This document shows positions 1-8,342 of a stretch of DNA of 64,000 nt, piece after piece. The notes beneath the pieces were generated by a model. It saw only the letters and a program-made list of their open reading frames with translations. It had not been told where the DNA came from and made no database searches. The DNA comes from Pseudolactococcus sp041800635 (GTDB lineage: Bacteria > Bacillota > Bacilli > Lactobacillales > Streptococcaceae): assembly GCA_047833645.1 (NCBI GenBank), contig CP181259.1:868001-932000 (forward strand). The letters are read 5' to 3'. How positions within the stretch are numbered: the stretch's first letter is position 1; the number at the start of each line of letters is the position of its first letter. The position numbers and the translations under genes are program-made.

Positions 1-408
1 CCATCGGTATTCTGCAATGAAATGGATGCATGGCAAAAGACTCATGTTGCTTTAGTAACCAATATAGCTAATGCCTTATACGGGTTTAATTGTGAAAATT
101 TCCAGTTTGGCCGTTCATATAATGCCGTAAAGCTTATGATCAGAGGGATTCAAGAAGGTAGACAGGTTCTGCGTAAAAATGGTATAACTCCTACTCCTTG
201 GAAACTATTTTGGTTAGACATGCCAGCATCCATATTAACAGCTTTTTTCTCAGCATTTATGAGAACAACTCTTGCGGAAACAACAATGGCCAAACATTGT
301 GCCTCAGCAAATCCTGAGATGAAATTTTTACAGCAAGAATTTGATGAACTGATTATAAAGAGTGGTATTGCTACACCGGCAATTGATAGATTGAAGAAAA
401 ATCTTTAA
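1..408 (+). CDS. Ketopantoate-reductase-like protein, C-terminal part (5' end outside window)
   Basis: The reading frame is open from the first base, so the gene begins upstream of the window. The visible 135 residues are helical and resemble the C-terminal domain of the PanE/ApbA ketopantoate reductase family: a helix with KLMIRGIQEGRQVL, then a segment that dips into FWLDMPASILTAFFSAFMRTT, then a charged tail with LQQEFDELI. The NAD(P)-binding Rossmann half is not visible, so the family call rests only on the C-terminal pattern. The gene ends at TAA with no clear terminator. Whether it really reduces ketopantoate or is a paralogue of unknown substrate cannot be decided here. Confidence 0.55.
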   Translation, partial: PSVFCNEMDAWQKTHVALVTNIANALYGFNCENFQFGRSYNAVKLMIRGIQEGRQVLRKNGITPTPWKLFWLDMPASILTAFFSAFMRTTLAETTMAKHCASANPEMKFLQQEFDELIIKSGIATPAIDRLKKNL

Positions 409-528
409 TGACGTAATACCATGATATCCTCTATTCACAACTAAGGATAAAATATCTTACGGTTGCATTCTGTCCCCTCGCTTCAGTATGTAAATCGTGT
501 TATTAAAAAGCAGGGCGGAGTTGTGAAT

Positions 529-711
529 ATGACTTTCGTGCAGATGCTAGACACCACCTTGGGATACGATATTGACTTTACGATCTATGTAAAAAGAGAA
601 AGAAAATTTGAGGTTGGTGGAGGGAATAATGATAGCAATAATAGGAGCAATAGCATTTTCAGCGGTGATTATGTTGTCTGTTCTAATAATATGCGGATTG
701 CCTTTAGGTGA
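529..711 (+). CDS. Possible small protein of unknown function
   Basis: A 60-codon frame starts at an ATG preceded by GGCGGAG eight bases upstream, a reasonable ribosome binding site. The product begins MTFVQMLDTTLGYD and turns into an Asn/Ser-rich tail where it overlaps the next, better supported reading frame. The tail looks like out-of-frame reading of that gene, so the true gene may be the 5' part of something frameshifted. No family was recognised. Low confidence that it is expressed as a protein. Confidence 0.25.
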   Translation: MTFVQMLDTTLGYDIDFTIYVKRERKFEVGGGNNDSNNRSNSIFSGDYVVCSNNMRIAFR

Positions 712-833
712 GTTGACAATGGGTGGTTTCTACAGGGTATTTCCTAAAAAATTGCGACTTGTTTTGGTAATACAATTGGTAGTTCAGATATTTTTTTTGA
801 TAGTTATATTACAGATGGGTGACTTTATATCAT
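629..833 (+). pseudogene. Small conserved membrane protein, 3' end cut off by ISS1
   Basis: The start at 629 has a strong GGTGGAGGG ribosome binding site at 617-623; a TTG 21 bases earlier is less likely. The product has two hydrophobic segments separated by a loop with CGLPLGELTMGGFYRV and PKKLR, a pattern familiar from small membrane proteins of unknown function in Lactobacillales. The second membrane segment ends abruptly at the ISS1 inverted repeat, and the frame runs into the element and stops at 853. The original C-terminus is therefore missing and the gene is taken to be inactivated. Confidence 0.6.
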
Positions 834-1641
834 GGTTCTGTTGCGAAGTTTGAAAATCAAACGCGCCCTCTCTGAACTCCAAATATCTTAGGCTGTTATT
901 CCCATTAATACCTTGATTTCAGTAGACACCGAAAAGCCGAAGAGCGTTCCATTTCTTCGGTTCTTTTTATATATTCCTCGAATGGTCTCCATGCCCTTAA
1001 TCGTGGAAGAGGCTGTACGGAGACTTTGATAAAATTTATTCCGTCGTTTAATAGGTCGATGGTCTTGTTCTATTAAATTGTTAAGATACTTCACAGTTCG
1101 GTGCTCTGTCTTAGTATATAAACCCACACTCTGTAACTTTCTAAAGGCGGAGCCAAGAGAAGGTGCTTTATCGGTCACAATTGATTTCGGCTCACCAAAC
1201 TGTTTATGGAGTCGTTTTAAGAAAGCATAGGCTGCTTGCGTATCCCGTTTCTTTCGTAACCAGATATCTAAGGTTAGGCCGTCCGCATCAATTGCACGAT
1301 AAAGATAATGCCAACGTCCCTTAATTTTGATATAGGTTTCGTCCATTTTCCATGAATAGAAGGATTGTCTATTTTTCTTCTTCCAAAGATAATAGAGGAC
1401 TTTGCTGTACTCTTGCACCCAACGATAAATCGTAGTATGACAAACATTTATTCCACGATCATATAACAATTCCTGAACTTCACGATAGCTTAGATTGTAA
1501 CGCAGGTAGTAACCAACAGCGACAATAATGACGTCTTTTTTGAATTGTTTGCCTTTAAAATGATTCATTACTCTGTCCTCTCTGTCTTTTTTCTCAATTT
1601 TACACTAAAATAGATTTTTTGGAAAACTTTGCAACAGAACC
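834..1641 (-). mobile_element. ISS1-type insertion sequence (IS6 family), complete
   Basis: The element is exactly 808 bp and is bounded by 18-bp inverted repeats: GGTTCTGTTGCGAAGTTT at 834-851 and its complement with one mismatch at 1624-1641. It encodes one DDE transposase on the minus strand. Length, terminal sequence and transposase all fit ISS1/IS1216-like IS6 elements, which move by replicative cointegration. The 8 bases on each side (TATATCAT and GTGATGGA) are not a direct repeat, and different broken genes lie on the two sides. The present arrangement therefore looks like the product of recombination or adjacent deletion rather than a simple insertion. Confidence 0.95.
888..1568 (-). 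CDS. IS6-family (ISS1) transposase
   Basis: This 226-residue DDE transposase has the usual IS6 length. An N-terminal helix-turn-helix region (YREVQELLYDRGINVCHTTIYRWVQEY, near residues 28-54) is followed by the catalytic triad: Asp in KMDETYIKIKG, Asp in IVTDKAPS, and Glu in LIEQDHRPIKRR. The reading frame is intact and carries both terminal repeats around it, so the element may still be active. It lies on the strand opposite to the flanking gene remnants. Confidence 0.95.
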   Translation of the reverse strand: MNHFKGKQFKKDVIIVAVGYYLRYNLSYREVQELLYDRGINVCHTTIYRWVQEYSKVLYYLWKKKNRQSFYSWKMDETYIKIKGRWHYLYRAIDADGLTLDIWLRKKRDTQAAYAFLKRLHKQFGEPKSIVTDKAPSLGSAFRKLQSVGLYTKTEHRTVKYLNNLIEQDHRPIKRRNKFYQSLRTASSTIKGMETIRGIYKKNRRNGTLFGFSVSTEIKVLMGITA

Positions 1642-2268
1642 GTGATGGATATGAATGCCTCTTACGATGCAGTGACGAAAGAAGTCTTTCCAAATGCGCG
1701 ACTCTCTATCGATCGCTTCCACATCATCCAACAAATGACGCGTGCATTTAATACCCAACGAATTCAGACAATGAAGCAGCTAAAGAAAAGTGATCCACAA
1801 GCGCAAAAAAATTACCGAAAGCTGAAAAAATATTGGCGAACAATCCTAAAGAAAAATACAAAACTAAACTACACCTCTTTTAAGCAATTTCCCCTCTTCC
1901 AAGGGAAATACATGACGGAGTCGGAGGTGCTTGATTACCTACTCTCTATAGATAACCAATTACGACAAAGCTATGAAGTCTATCAAGAGTTATTAGCTGC
2001 TTTTGATGCAAAAGATTTTACTGAATTTTTCAATCTCATTGAATCATTGCCACATTCCTTGAATGATGGGTTTAAAAAGGCAATTTGTTATCTGAAAAAG
2101 CACACAGAAGCCATCACAAACTCCTTAAAATATCCCTACTCAAACGGAAAATTGGAGGGAAAGAATAACCTCATCAAAGTAATCAAAAGAATTGCTTTTG
2201 GATTTCGGACTTTTCGTCATCTCCGGATGCGTGTCCTGATTCAACAGAACATCTGTGAAATCATTTAA
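1642..2268 (+). pseudogene. ISL3-family transposase, 3' half only
   Basis: The frame begins exactly at the end of ISS1 and encodes about 208 residues matching the second half of ISL3-family transposases (full length normally about 400-430). Recognisable parts are DMNASYDAVTKEVFPNA, IDRFHIIQ near the start, and the C-terminal NGKLEGKNNLIKVIKRIAFGF block with the catalytic Glu region. The N-terminal zinc finger/HTH and first catalytic Asp region are missing. The GTG-ATG at the junction is probably not a real start; the fragment is a remnant cut by ISS1. Confidence 0.85.
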
Positions 2269-2380
2269 TAACGCAAAAAAGGAAATGCCGAAGCATTTCC
2301 TAACATACGATTTGAGCAAAACAACAGCAATTGACAAAGAACCATTTTTCTTTTTATCGCAATTGCTTTTGCGATTTGTT
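2269..2380 (+). other. Right end of the ISL3 remnant and the adhE 3' flank
   Basis: After the transposase stop there is a perfect hairpin GGAAATGC-CGAA-GCATTTCC (2281-2300) without a T run. The segment TTGACAAAGAACC (2331-2343) reads in complement as GGTTCTTTGTCAA, a plausible ISL3-type terminal inverted repeat. A second hairpin ATCGCAA/TTGCGAT (2356-2375) lies just before the adhE stop and could act as a weak convergent terminator. The matching left ISL3 end is not in the window, so the boundary is inferred. Confidence 0.45.
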
Positions 2381-5074
2381 TTAGAATTGATCAATCAACA
2401 ACTGACGAATTTCGGTCAATGCCGGTTGGCGTGGGTTCGCTGGTGTACATTGGTCATTGTACACTAAGTCCACCAAACGATCGAGAGCTCCATCAAATTG
2501 TTCTTTTGTTACGCCGTTGCCAGATAATGTTGTATCAACATCTAAAGCAGCAGCTAATTTGGCAATTTCATTGCACAGTGCTTCAACTAGATCCGCATCT
2601 GTCTTGCCTTTTAATCCTAATGCTCGTGCAATATCAGCATAGTCTTTTTGACCACGGTAAACTTCATAGCGTGGATATGGGTTCCGTTTCACTTTACCAG
2701 ATGCCCCATTGAATCGAATGACATGCTGCATAGCAATCGTGATTACCAACCCATGTGGTAAGCCAAATTCTCCACCTGTTTTGTGTGCAAGTGAGTGATT
2801 GATTCCTAAGAAGGCATTCGAGAAGGCCATTCCTCCTAAAGTTGCAGCATAGTGCATATTGCTACGTGCTTTTTCCCCTTCTAGGGTTGGGTTTTTCGAA
2901 TCATAATTATACGAAGTTTCCAAGTTTTCAAAAACAAGTTTGATGGCTTCTAATGACCAAGGTCGTGTGAAGTCTGATGCCATTACTGAAACATAGGATT
3001 CCAACGCATGAGACAAGGTATCAAGTCCTGATAACGCAACCGTACGACGTGGAACAGTCATCACGAATTCTGGATCGACAATCGCAATTTGAGGTGTCAA
3101 TTCATAGTCAGTTAGAGGGTATTTCACGTGTGTTTCATCATCCGTGATAACCGCAAATGGTGTCACTTCTGATCCGGTACCTGATGTAGTTGGAATACAT
3201 ACCAATTTTGTTTCGGTTTGATGATGGAAACGAACAATCCGTTTCCGGATATCAATAAATTTTTGTTGTAATTCAAGGAACAATTCGCTTACTTTGCGAT
3301 AATCGTCTAAGAATCCAGCTTCTTGTCCAATTGAATATTCATAAATGAAGCGTGCAATTTTCGCAGCATCAAGCGCAGATCCCCCACCTATCGCAATCAC
3401 TGTATCTGGTTTGAATTCACGCATTTGTTTCGCAATTTCAATCGTTTGACCAAGTGTTGGGTCAGGTCGAACAGTTCCGTAGATTGATGTTTTCACTGGT
3501 TCTTCACGAAGTTCTAATTGGCTATAGACTGTATCTACAAAGCCAAATTGCACCATTCCAGGGTCTGCAACGATAAACGCACGATTGATATTTTCAACAT
3601 CGTCTTGTAAATAAGAAATCGCATGATTTTCATAGTAAATCTTTTCTGGTAAACGAACCCACTGAGGTCGGTTGCGTCGTTTTGCGACAGTCTTCACGTT
3701 TAATAGGTCCTCCGTCGATAAATTATGTGACAATGAGTTTTTACCCCACGATCCTGTACCAAGTGTCAAACTTGCTTTCAATGCATCTGTATAGATATCA
3801 CCGATTGCCCCAATTGAATCTGGTTGGTTAACAATGACCCGTGCTGCATTAGTTTTATCACTGAATTCGTTAATGAATGGATCTTTTTGTGAACCAATTT
3901 GGATGGCTGCGTTGTGTCCAGCTCCTTGATAGTTCAACAATTTTCCAACGATTTCAATTGCTTCCTGACGATCTGTCGCTTTGTAGACAGATAACAGTGG
4001 CGTTAATTTTTCAGAAGATAGCTTTTCACCAATGTTTTTCTTGTCTAATTCAAACAACATCACATCTTTGTCCTCAGGTAATGTCACGCCGGCTTGCTCG
4101 GCAATCCAACTGCTAGACATTCCTGCCACATGACCGTTAACACCATGATGATCATTAAACACAAAATCTGCGATGGCTTGGTAATCTTTTTTAGGGACTA
4201 AGTAGGCACCCTTAGCTTGCATTTTTGCTAACCAGTCTTTGTAAATGGGTTCTTCTACAACAACTGAGTTTTCTGTTGCACAAATCATGCCATTATCGAA
4301 CCGCTTTGATAAAAGTAAATCTTCAATAGCCCGGTCAAGATACGCCGTGTGATCAACAAAGACCACCCCGTTACCAGCTCCTACGCCCATGGATGGGTTC
4401 CCTGATTTCAATGCAGCATTTACCATTCCTGGTCCACCAGTTGCTAAAATGGATGCAATTTTTGGATTTTGAATGAGTGCTGTCGTATTTTCTAACGACG
4501 GTGTTTCAATCCATTGAATGATATTTTCAGGTGCCCCTGCTGCAACAGCGGCATCATACAAAATTTTCGCCGCATGGGCTGAACAATTTTGTGCTTGAGG
4601 ATGAAAAGCAAAAACAATGGCATTTCTTGTTTTCAAGGTTAGTAAAATCTTGAACATCGTTGTTGAGGTTGGGTTGGTCGTTGGGACGATTCCCGCTAAA
4701 ACGCCTAGTGGAGCAGCGATTTTAACTTGCCCGCGAATTTTGTCTTCACCAATGATGCCAACGGTCTTTTCATCTTTAATCAGATTTAATACGTTTTCTG
4801 TTGCAAATCGGTTCTTCGTGTCCTTGTCTTCCACAACGCCACGTTTTGTTTCATCAACCGCTTCATGAGCTAAAATCAAAGCGGCTTCGGAGCCAGCTAA
4901 AGCAGCAGCTTTGACAATGCGATCCACTTGTTCTTGCGTAAAAGTTGCGTATTGTTGTTCGGCTACGAGTGCTTTTTGAACTAATGAATCGACATATGAA
5001 GCTGATTGTTCCTTCGGTTGTTGAACCTTCTCTTCTAAAACCGCAGTTGTACTACCTTTTTTTGCTTTTTCCAT
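2381..5074 (-). CDS. adhE: Bifunctional acetaldehyde-CoA/alcohol dehydrogenase
   Basis: AdhE reduces acetyl-CoA to acetaldehyde and then to ethanol with two NADH, and forms filamentous spirosomes in the cytosol. The 897-residue product has the expected two halves: an aldehyde dehydrogenase domain (roughly residues 1-440) with the catalytic Cys in DNGMICATENS, and an iron-dependent alcohol dehydrogenase domain (about 450-890) with GGGSALDAAK, the NAD-binding TTSGTGSEVTPF, and metal-binding His in LSHALES and INHSLAHKTGGEFGLPHG. The ATG at 5074 is chosen because GGAGGG lies 4 bases upstream; an in-frame GTG at 5086 falls inside that binding site. It is monocistronic, with a promoter and a palindromic operator upstream. 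It suggests mixed-acid fermentation. Confidence 0.97.
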   Translation of the reverse strand: MEKAKKGSTTAVLEEKVQQPKEQSASYVDSLVQKALVAEQQYATFTQEQVDRIVKAAALAGSEAALILAHEAVDETKRGVVEDKDTKNRFATENVLNLIKDEKTVGIIGEDKIRGQVKIAAPLGVLAGIVPTTNPTSTTMFKILLTLKTRNAIVFAFHPQAQNCSAHAAKILYDAAVAAGAPENIIQWIETPSLENTTALIQNPKIASILATGGPGMVNAALKSGNPSMGVGAGNGVVFVDHTAYLDRAIEDLLLSKRFDNGMICATENSVVVEEPIYKDWLAKMQAKGAYLVPKKDYQAIADFVFNDHHGVNGHVAGMSSSWIAEQAGVTLPEDKDVMLFELDKKNIGEKLSSEKLTPLLSVYKATDRQEAIEIVGKLLNYQGAGHNAAIQIGSQKDPFINEFSDKTNAARVIVNQPDSIGAIGDIYTDALKASLTLGTGSWGKNSLSHNLSTEDLLNVKTVAKRRNRPQWVRLPEKIYYENHAISYLQDDVENINRAFIVADPGMVQFGFVDTVYSQLELREEPVKTSIYGTVRPDPTLGQTIEIAKQMREFKPDTVIAIGGGSALDAAKIARFIYEYSIGQEAGFLDDYRKVSELFLELQQKFIDIRKRIVRFHHQTETKLVCIPTTSGTGSEVTPFAVITDDETHVKYPLTDYELTPQIAIVDPEFVMTVPRRTVALSGLDTLSHALESYVSVMASDFTRPWSLEAIKLVFENLETSYNYDSKNPTLEGEKARSNMHYAATLGGMAFSNAFLGINHSLAHKTGGEFGLPHGLVITIAMQHVIRFNGASGKVKRNPYPRYEVYRGQKDYADIARALGLKGKTDADLVEALCNEIAKLAAALDVDTTLSGNGVTKEQFDGALDRLVDLVYNDQCTPANPRQPALTEIRQLLIDQF

Positions 5075-5122
5075 AGAACCCTCCACTATGTTATTTTTTA
5101 GAAAGTGATTTCCTTGATTAAT

Positions 5123-5154
5123 ATACTACACTTGTTCACTTGAAATTTCAAGTG
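5123..5154 (-). promoter_or_regulatory. adhE promoter with overlapping palindromic operator
   Basis: On the minus strand a -35 TTGAAA (5146-5151) and a -10 TAGTAT (5123-5128) are spaced by 17 nt. The -35 lies inside a perfect 18-bp palindrome, CACTTGAAATTTCAAGTG (5137-5154), so a bound protein would block RNA polymerase. AdhE genes of lactic acid bacteria are often controlled by the NADH sensor Rex. The TTGAAATTTCAA core is only loosely Rex-like, so the identity of the regulator is open. Confidence 0.6.
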
Positions 5155-5190
5155 GTAACTAACAAAAAAAAGCTGTCTTTAAGAGTTTTT

Positions 5191-5206
5191 TTACCTATAA
5201 GGGTAT
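5191..5206. promoter_or_regulatory. CstR-operator-like sequence
   Basis: TTACCTATAAGGGTAT matches 14 of 16 positions of the operator ATACCCATAAGGGTAT found at the rhodanese operon promoter (13633-13648). One half-site is intact and the other degenerate. The flanking AATTAGTT-like sequence is also shared. No convincing -10 box accompanies it, so it may be a relic of a duplicated promoter region rather than a working site. Confidence 0.35.
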
Positions 5207-5262
5207 TTTTTTGTAGCTAACTAATTGTTTATTTATCGCTGTTTTTTTATTTTTTTCACAAA

Positions 5263-5400
5263 GGCAAATTGTAAAATGAAGTTAGCCACCTGAGCGTATA
5301 AAAAACACCCTCTTATGATAGATTTGTAATTTAGATGATATTATAATTGATAAATTTGGTATGACTCCTTACCATGAAACAGATTATTTCTATTCAACTA
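5263..5400 (+). repeat. Degenerate repeat copy A with TPYHETD coding remnant
   Basis: Two stretches match repeat copy C at 14905-15154: a leader AATGAAGTTAGCCA and a coding remnant reading DDIIIDKFGMTPYHETDYFY. Relative to copy C the remnant lacks about 24 bases between two short direct repeats (TTGATAAA-like), as if deleted by slippage. The original gene is unknown. Confidence 0.6.
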
Positions 5401-5604
5401 AGAAATGGTGTGAACTTTTAGTACTGATCAGCTCAATCCATATATTTTAACGGCAAAATTCACACCATTCAGTTGAAACTAATTGAAATCAGTTGAAACG
5501 ATTAACATTGAAAACTCAAGAGAACTATGATATTAAAGCTCTTTGAAATTTATATAAGCGAGTGTTTTTGAAAGCTGGTCTTAAGATACCCTGTAATACA
5601 TCTT

Positions 5605-5665
5605 TTGAATAAAAAATAAAGTCTACCAGTTTTTTTCATGCTGCTAGACTTTATTTTTTATTCAA
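5605..5665 (+). repeat. Hairpin repeat, copy A
   Basis: A 25-bp stem with an 11-nt loop (TTTTTTTCATG) starts TTGAATAAAAAATAAAG and closes with the complement; it has one C-C mismatch. About 100 bp here, including the downstream TTGCTTGGTTAGTTT, are close to identical with 15161-15265. Stem differences between the copies include a compensatory A-T to C-G change. Confidence 0.7.
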
Positions 5666-6024
5666 CTAATGATTTTTGAATTGCTTGGTTAGTTTTTTGG
5701 TTAGTTTCGTATTTTCAGTAAAATATATTTTAAAAGACCCATTATAGACACCGATTTTCAAAGAGAAAATGTTACAATTAAATTAATTCAAAATCTTTTT
5801 TTGAGAAAAGAATATCACCAGAAATACTTGAAATACCTAGGTTAGAAATCTTAATCCAACAAGCATAAAAGATACTCAATTATTTTTCAGTGTATCAACG
5901 GATTATCTATTAATAAAAACAATCGTTACATTTATATCAATGATGTGTTCAAAAAAATCACTAGGAAGTTACTCAATATATAAATTCAATTTGCATGATT
6001 ATACTGATGTCTTAAGGAGGAGAT

Positions 6025-7401
6025 GTGAAATTTTTTTTGATTAAATCTTGGTCAATCACCCGACAGATAACTTTCAGTTTTGCTTTAGTCATCCTGATTG
6101 GAAGCGTTCTTTTATCTTTGCCTATTTCCCAATATCAAAATAACTATCATACTACCTATCTTGATAATCTTTTTAATGTCATTTCTATGGTTTGTGTAAC
6201 AGGGCTTTCAATTGCACCAATTTCAGAAATTTACAACGGCATCGGTCAAACTATTTCAATTATTTTGATGCAGATAGGTGGTCTAGGATTAATTACTTTG
6301 ATTGCCTTTGGTGTATTTGCTCTTCAAAAAAAAATGAATTTCGCAGGTTATACCCTCTTACAATCTGCACTTAATCGAAAAGATAGTAAAAATCTCAAAG
6401 AATATCTATTTTTTGCATATAAAACAACGATAATCATTGAGTCTCTATTTGGGATTATTATCATGACTGATTTTATTCCACGGTTTGGAATAAAACATGG
6501 CATTTTTAACAGTATATTTTTAACTGTTTCTGCTTTTTGTAATGCTGGATTTGATAATTTTGGCTCATCAAGTTTAAATACTTTTGTTTTAAACCCCACC
6601 ATTAATTTTTCAGTCTCAGCATTAATAATATTTGGCGGGATTGGTTTTGCAGTTTGGGACGATGTCATTGCAAATCTAAAACGACTCTTTTTTTCTAAAC
6701 CAGTAGGTCATGGTGTTTTTTATAAAAAATTATCCAACCAAACTCGTTTGATACTGCAAACAACAGTTATTATTTTATTTTTAGGTACACTATTAACATG
6801 GTACTTAGAGAAAGATAACCCCAAAACAATTAGTAATTATACCTTTCCCCAACAAATAATGGTCAGCTTTTTTCAGACTGTAACTATGCGTACTGCAGGA
6901 TTTTCAACTATTTCATTTAAAGACACATTCGCACCTACAAATTTCATTTATATGTTTCAAATGATTATTGGTGGGGGACCTGGTGGAACTGCTGGCGGAA
7001 TTAAAGTAACGACCTTTGCAATTGCTTTTCTTCTTATAAAATCGGAACTCGTTGGGCAATCATTGGTAACTTTTAGTCACCGTGTTATTGCTAGTAAAAC
7101 AGTTAAACAAACCATATTGGTATTGCTTTTCTTCTTTACTATTGTTGTTATTGGTTATACCTTATTGTTAAGCTTTGAACCTAACTTAGATCCCTTTTCT
7201 TTGCTTTTCGAAACTATTTCGGCTATGAATACTGTTGGCGTTACAATGGATTTGACTTCAAAATTGTCGACACAGGGAAGGATAATCATTATGTTACTGA
7301 TGTTTATTGGTCGTGTAGGCCCTATAACATTCCTGTTTAGTTTGATTCAAAAGAAGGAAAAGAACATTAATTATGCTGAAACTGATATTTTAGTCGGATA
7401 A
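6025..7401 (+). CDS. ktrB: KtrB-type potassium channel/transporter subunit
   Basis: KtrB forms the membrane pore for sodium-coupled K+ uptake and is gated by cytosolic KtrA. The 458-residue product is highly hydrophobic and shows the four pore loops of the Trk/Ktr/HKT family: VCVTGLS, AFCNAGFDNFG, TMRTAGFSTI and NTVGVTMDLT, each with the selectivity Gly. The gating-loop-like GGGPGGTAGGIKVTTFA lies before the last repeat. Translation starts at GTG with a very strong AAGGAGGAGAT binding site. ktrA follows 12 bp downstream, forming an operon. Confidence 0.93.
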   Translation: MKFFLIKSWSITRQITFSFALVILIGSVLLSLPISQYQNNYHTTYLDNLFNVISMVCVTGLSIAPISEIYNGIGQTISIILMQIGGLGLITLIAFGVFALQKKMNFAGYTLLQSALNRKDSKNLKEYLFFAYKTTIIIESLFGIIIMTDFIPRFGIKHGIFNSIFLTVSAFCNAGFDNFGSSSLNTFVLNPTINFSVSALIIFGGIGFAVWDDVIANLKRLFFSKPVGHGVFYKKLSNQTRLILQTTVIILFLGTLLTWYLEKDNPKTISNYTFPQQIMVSFFQTVTMRTAGFSTISFKDTFAPTNFIYMFQMIIGGGPGGTAGGIKVTTFAIAFLLIKSELVGQSLVTFSHRVIASKTVKQTILVLLFFFTIVVIGYTLLLSFEPNLDPFSLLFETISAMNTVGVTMDLTSKLSTQGRIIIMLLMFIGRVGPITFLFSLIQKKEKNINYAETDILVG

Positions 7402-7413
7402 GGAGATTTTAAT

Positions 7414-8085
7414 ATGAAAAAAAAATTGGTGGGAGTTTTAGGTCTAGGACTTTTTGGGCGTGCTGTTGCTAGACAGCTTAGTCAATTTGATCAAGATGTC
7501 ATTGCCGTTGACATGAAAGAAAATATTGTTAATGAATTTGGAAATATTGTCACCAAAGCTGTACTCGGAGATATAACTGATAAAAATTTTCTGTTAGCTG
7601 TCGGACTTGACCATTGTGAAACAGTAGTTGTTGCAACTGGGAATAACTTGGAGTCTTCTGTTCTTGCGATTCTTAATTGTAAAAAAATTGGAATTCCTAT
7701 AATTATAGCCAAAGCCAAGAACAAAATTTATGAAGAAGTATTATATGGCATTGGTGCAACGAATGTCATTTCTCCTGAAAGAGATTCTGGAAAACAAGTT
7801 GCATCAAATATACTTAAACATCATATCGAAAATATCATCTATTTAGAAAATCATGTTTCTATCATTAATTTTAAGATCCCCGAATCTTGGGTAGGGAAAA
7901 ATATAGCAGAATTGAGTATCCGTCAAAAATATGAACTAAATATTATCGGCACAAGACTCCATAAAGGAGGTCATTTAAAACTTAATGTTGACCCTAATAC
8001 CCCTCTACCTCCTAATATCATTTTAGTTGGTATTGCTAATGACCATACTTTCGAAAAATTTGATTACCTTGGTTATCTCAAATAA
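7414..8085 (+). CDS. ktrA: KtrA-type RCK regulatory subunit of K+ uptake
   Basis: KtrA is the cytosolic octameric ring that binds ATP/ADP and often c-di-AMP and gates KtrB. The 223-residue protein has an N-terminal RCK_N Rossmann fold (GLGLFGRAVARQL near residues 9-21, acidic D32 at the end of strand 2 in VIAVDMKE, then VVVATGNNLESSVLAIL) and a C-terminal RCK_C domain (about 140-223). The start has an AAGGAG site 7 nt upstream. The position next to ktrB fixes the partner. A hairpin and a clear terminator follow. Confidence 0.93.
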   Translation: MKKKLVGVLGLGLFGRAVARQLSQFDQDVIAVDMKENIVNEFGNIVTKAVLGDITDKNFLLAVGLDHCETVVVATGNNLESSVLAILNCKKIGIPIIIAKAKNKIYEEVLYGIGATNVISPERDSGKQVASNILKHHIENIIYLENHVSIINFKIPESWVGKNIAELSIRQKYELNIIGTRLHKGGHLKLNVDPNTPLPPNIILVGIANDHTFEKFDYLGYLK

Positions 8086-8118
8086 ATAATTGAAACAATA
8101 TTTTCATCTAATCTAACA

Positions 8119-8149
8119 TACTAAGACAAGAAATTATCTTGTCTTAGTA
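8119..8149. other. Hairpin downstream of ktrA
   Basis: A perfect 12-bp stem, TACTAAGACAAG and its complement around a 7-nt loop AAATTAT, lies 34 bp after the ktrA stop. There is no T run, so it may protect the mRNA 3' end or be a protein site rather than an intrinsic terminator. Confidence 0.5.
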
Positions 8150-8214
8150 GTACTCCCGATAACTTGGACTAAATATCCAAAATATGGGGAGTTTTATTAA
8201 AATATGTCATACAT

Positions 8215-8256
8215 AAAAAAGAATTTCGAGCATAGTTTATCCCGAAATTCTTTTTT
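8215..8256. terminator. Bidirectional intrinsic terminator between ktrA and cstR
   Basis: AAAAAAGAATTTCG (8215-8228) pairs with CGAAATTCTTTTTT (8243-8256). The T runs on both strands suit the converging ktrBA and cstR transcripts. Confidence 0.85.
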
Positions 8257-8342
8257 ATCATCTTATATGAAATATGGGTTCTAATACTATATTTTATGTG
8301 TATTAGTCATAGCATTGTTCTAATTAATCTATCACCTATAGA

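Larger units (their letters stand above)
5207..6024. other. Long AT-rich intergenic region with repeat remnants
   Basis: This region of more than 800 bp holds no intact gene. It contains repeat copy A (5263-5400), an inverted repeat ATGGTGTGAA/TTCACACCAT (5405-5414 and 5459-5468), a 25-bp-stem hairpin (5605-5665), and the ktrB leader. A TATACT box near 5999-6004 is a possible -10 for ktrB but has no good -35. The strong SD AAGGAGGAG precedes ktrB. Confidence 0.5.

Noticed and set aside
5245..5262. Rex-like half site TTTTTTTCACAAAGG
   Set aside because: Only one half fits and it is far from the adhE promoter; a chance match in AT-rich DNA is more likely.
6348..6668. Minus-strand frame inside ktrB
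   Set aside because: Shadow of a membrane protein gene; no start signals and no recognisable family.
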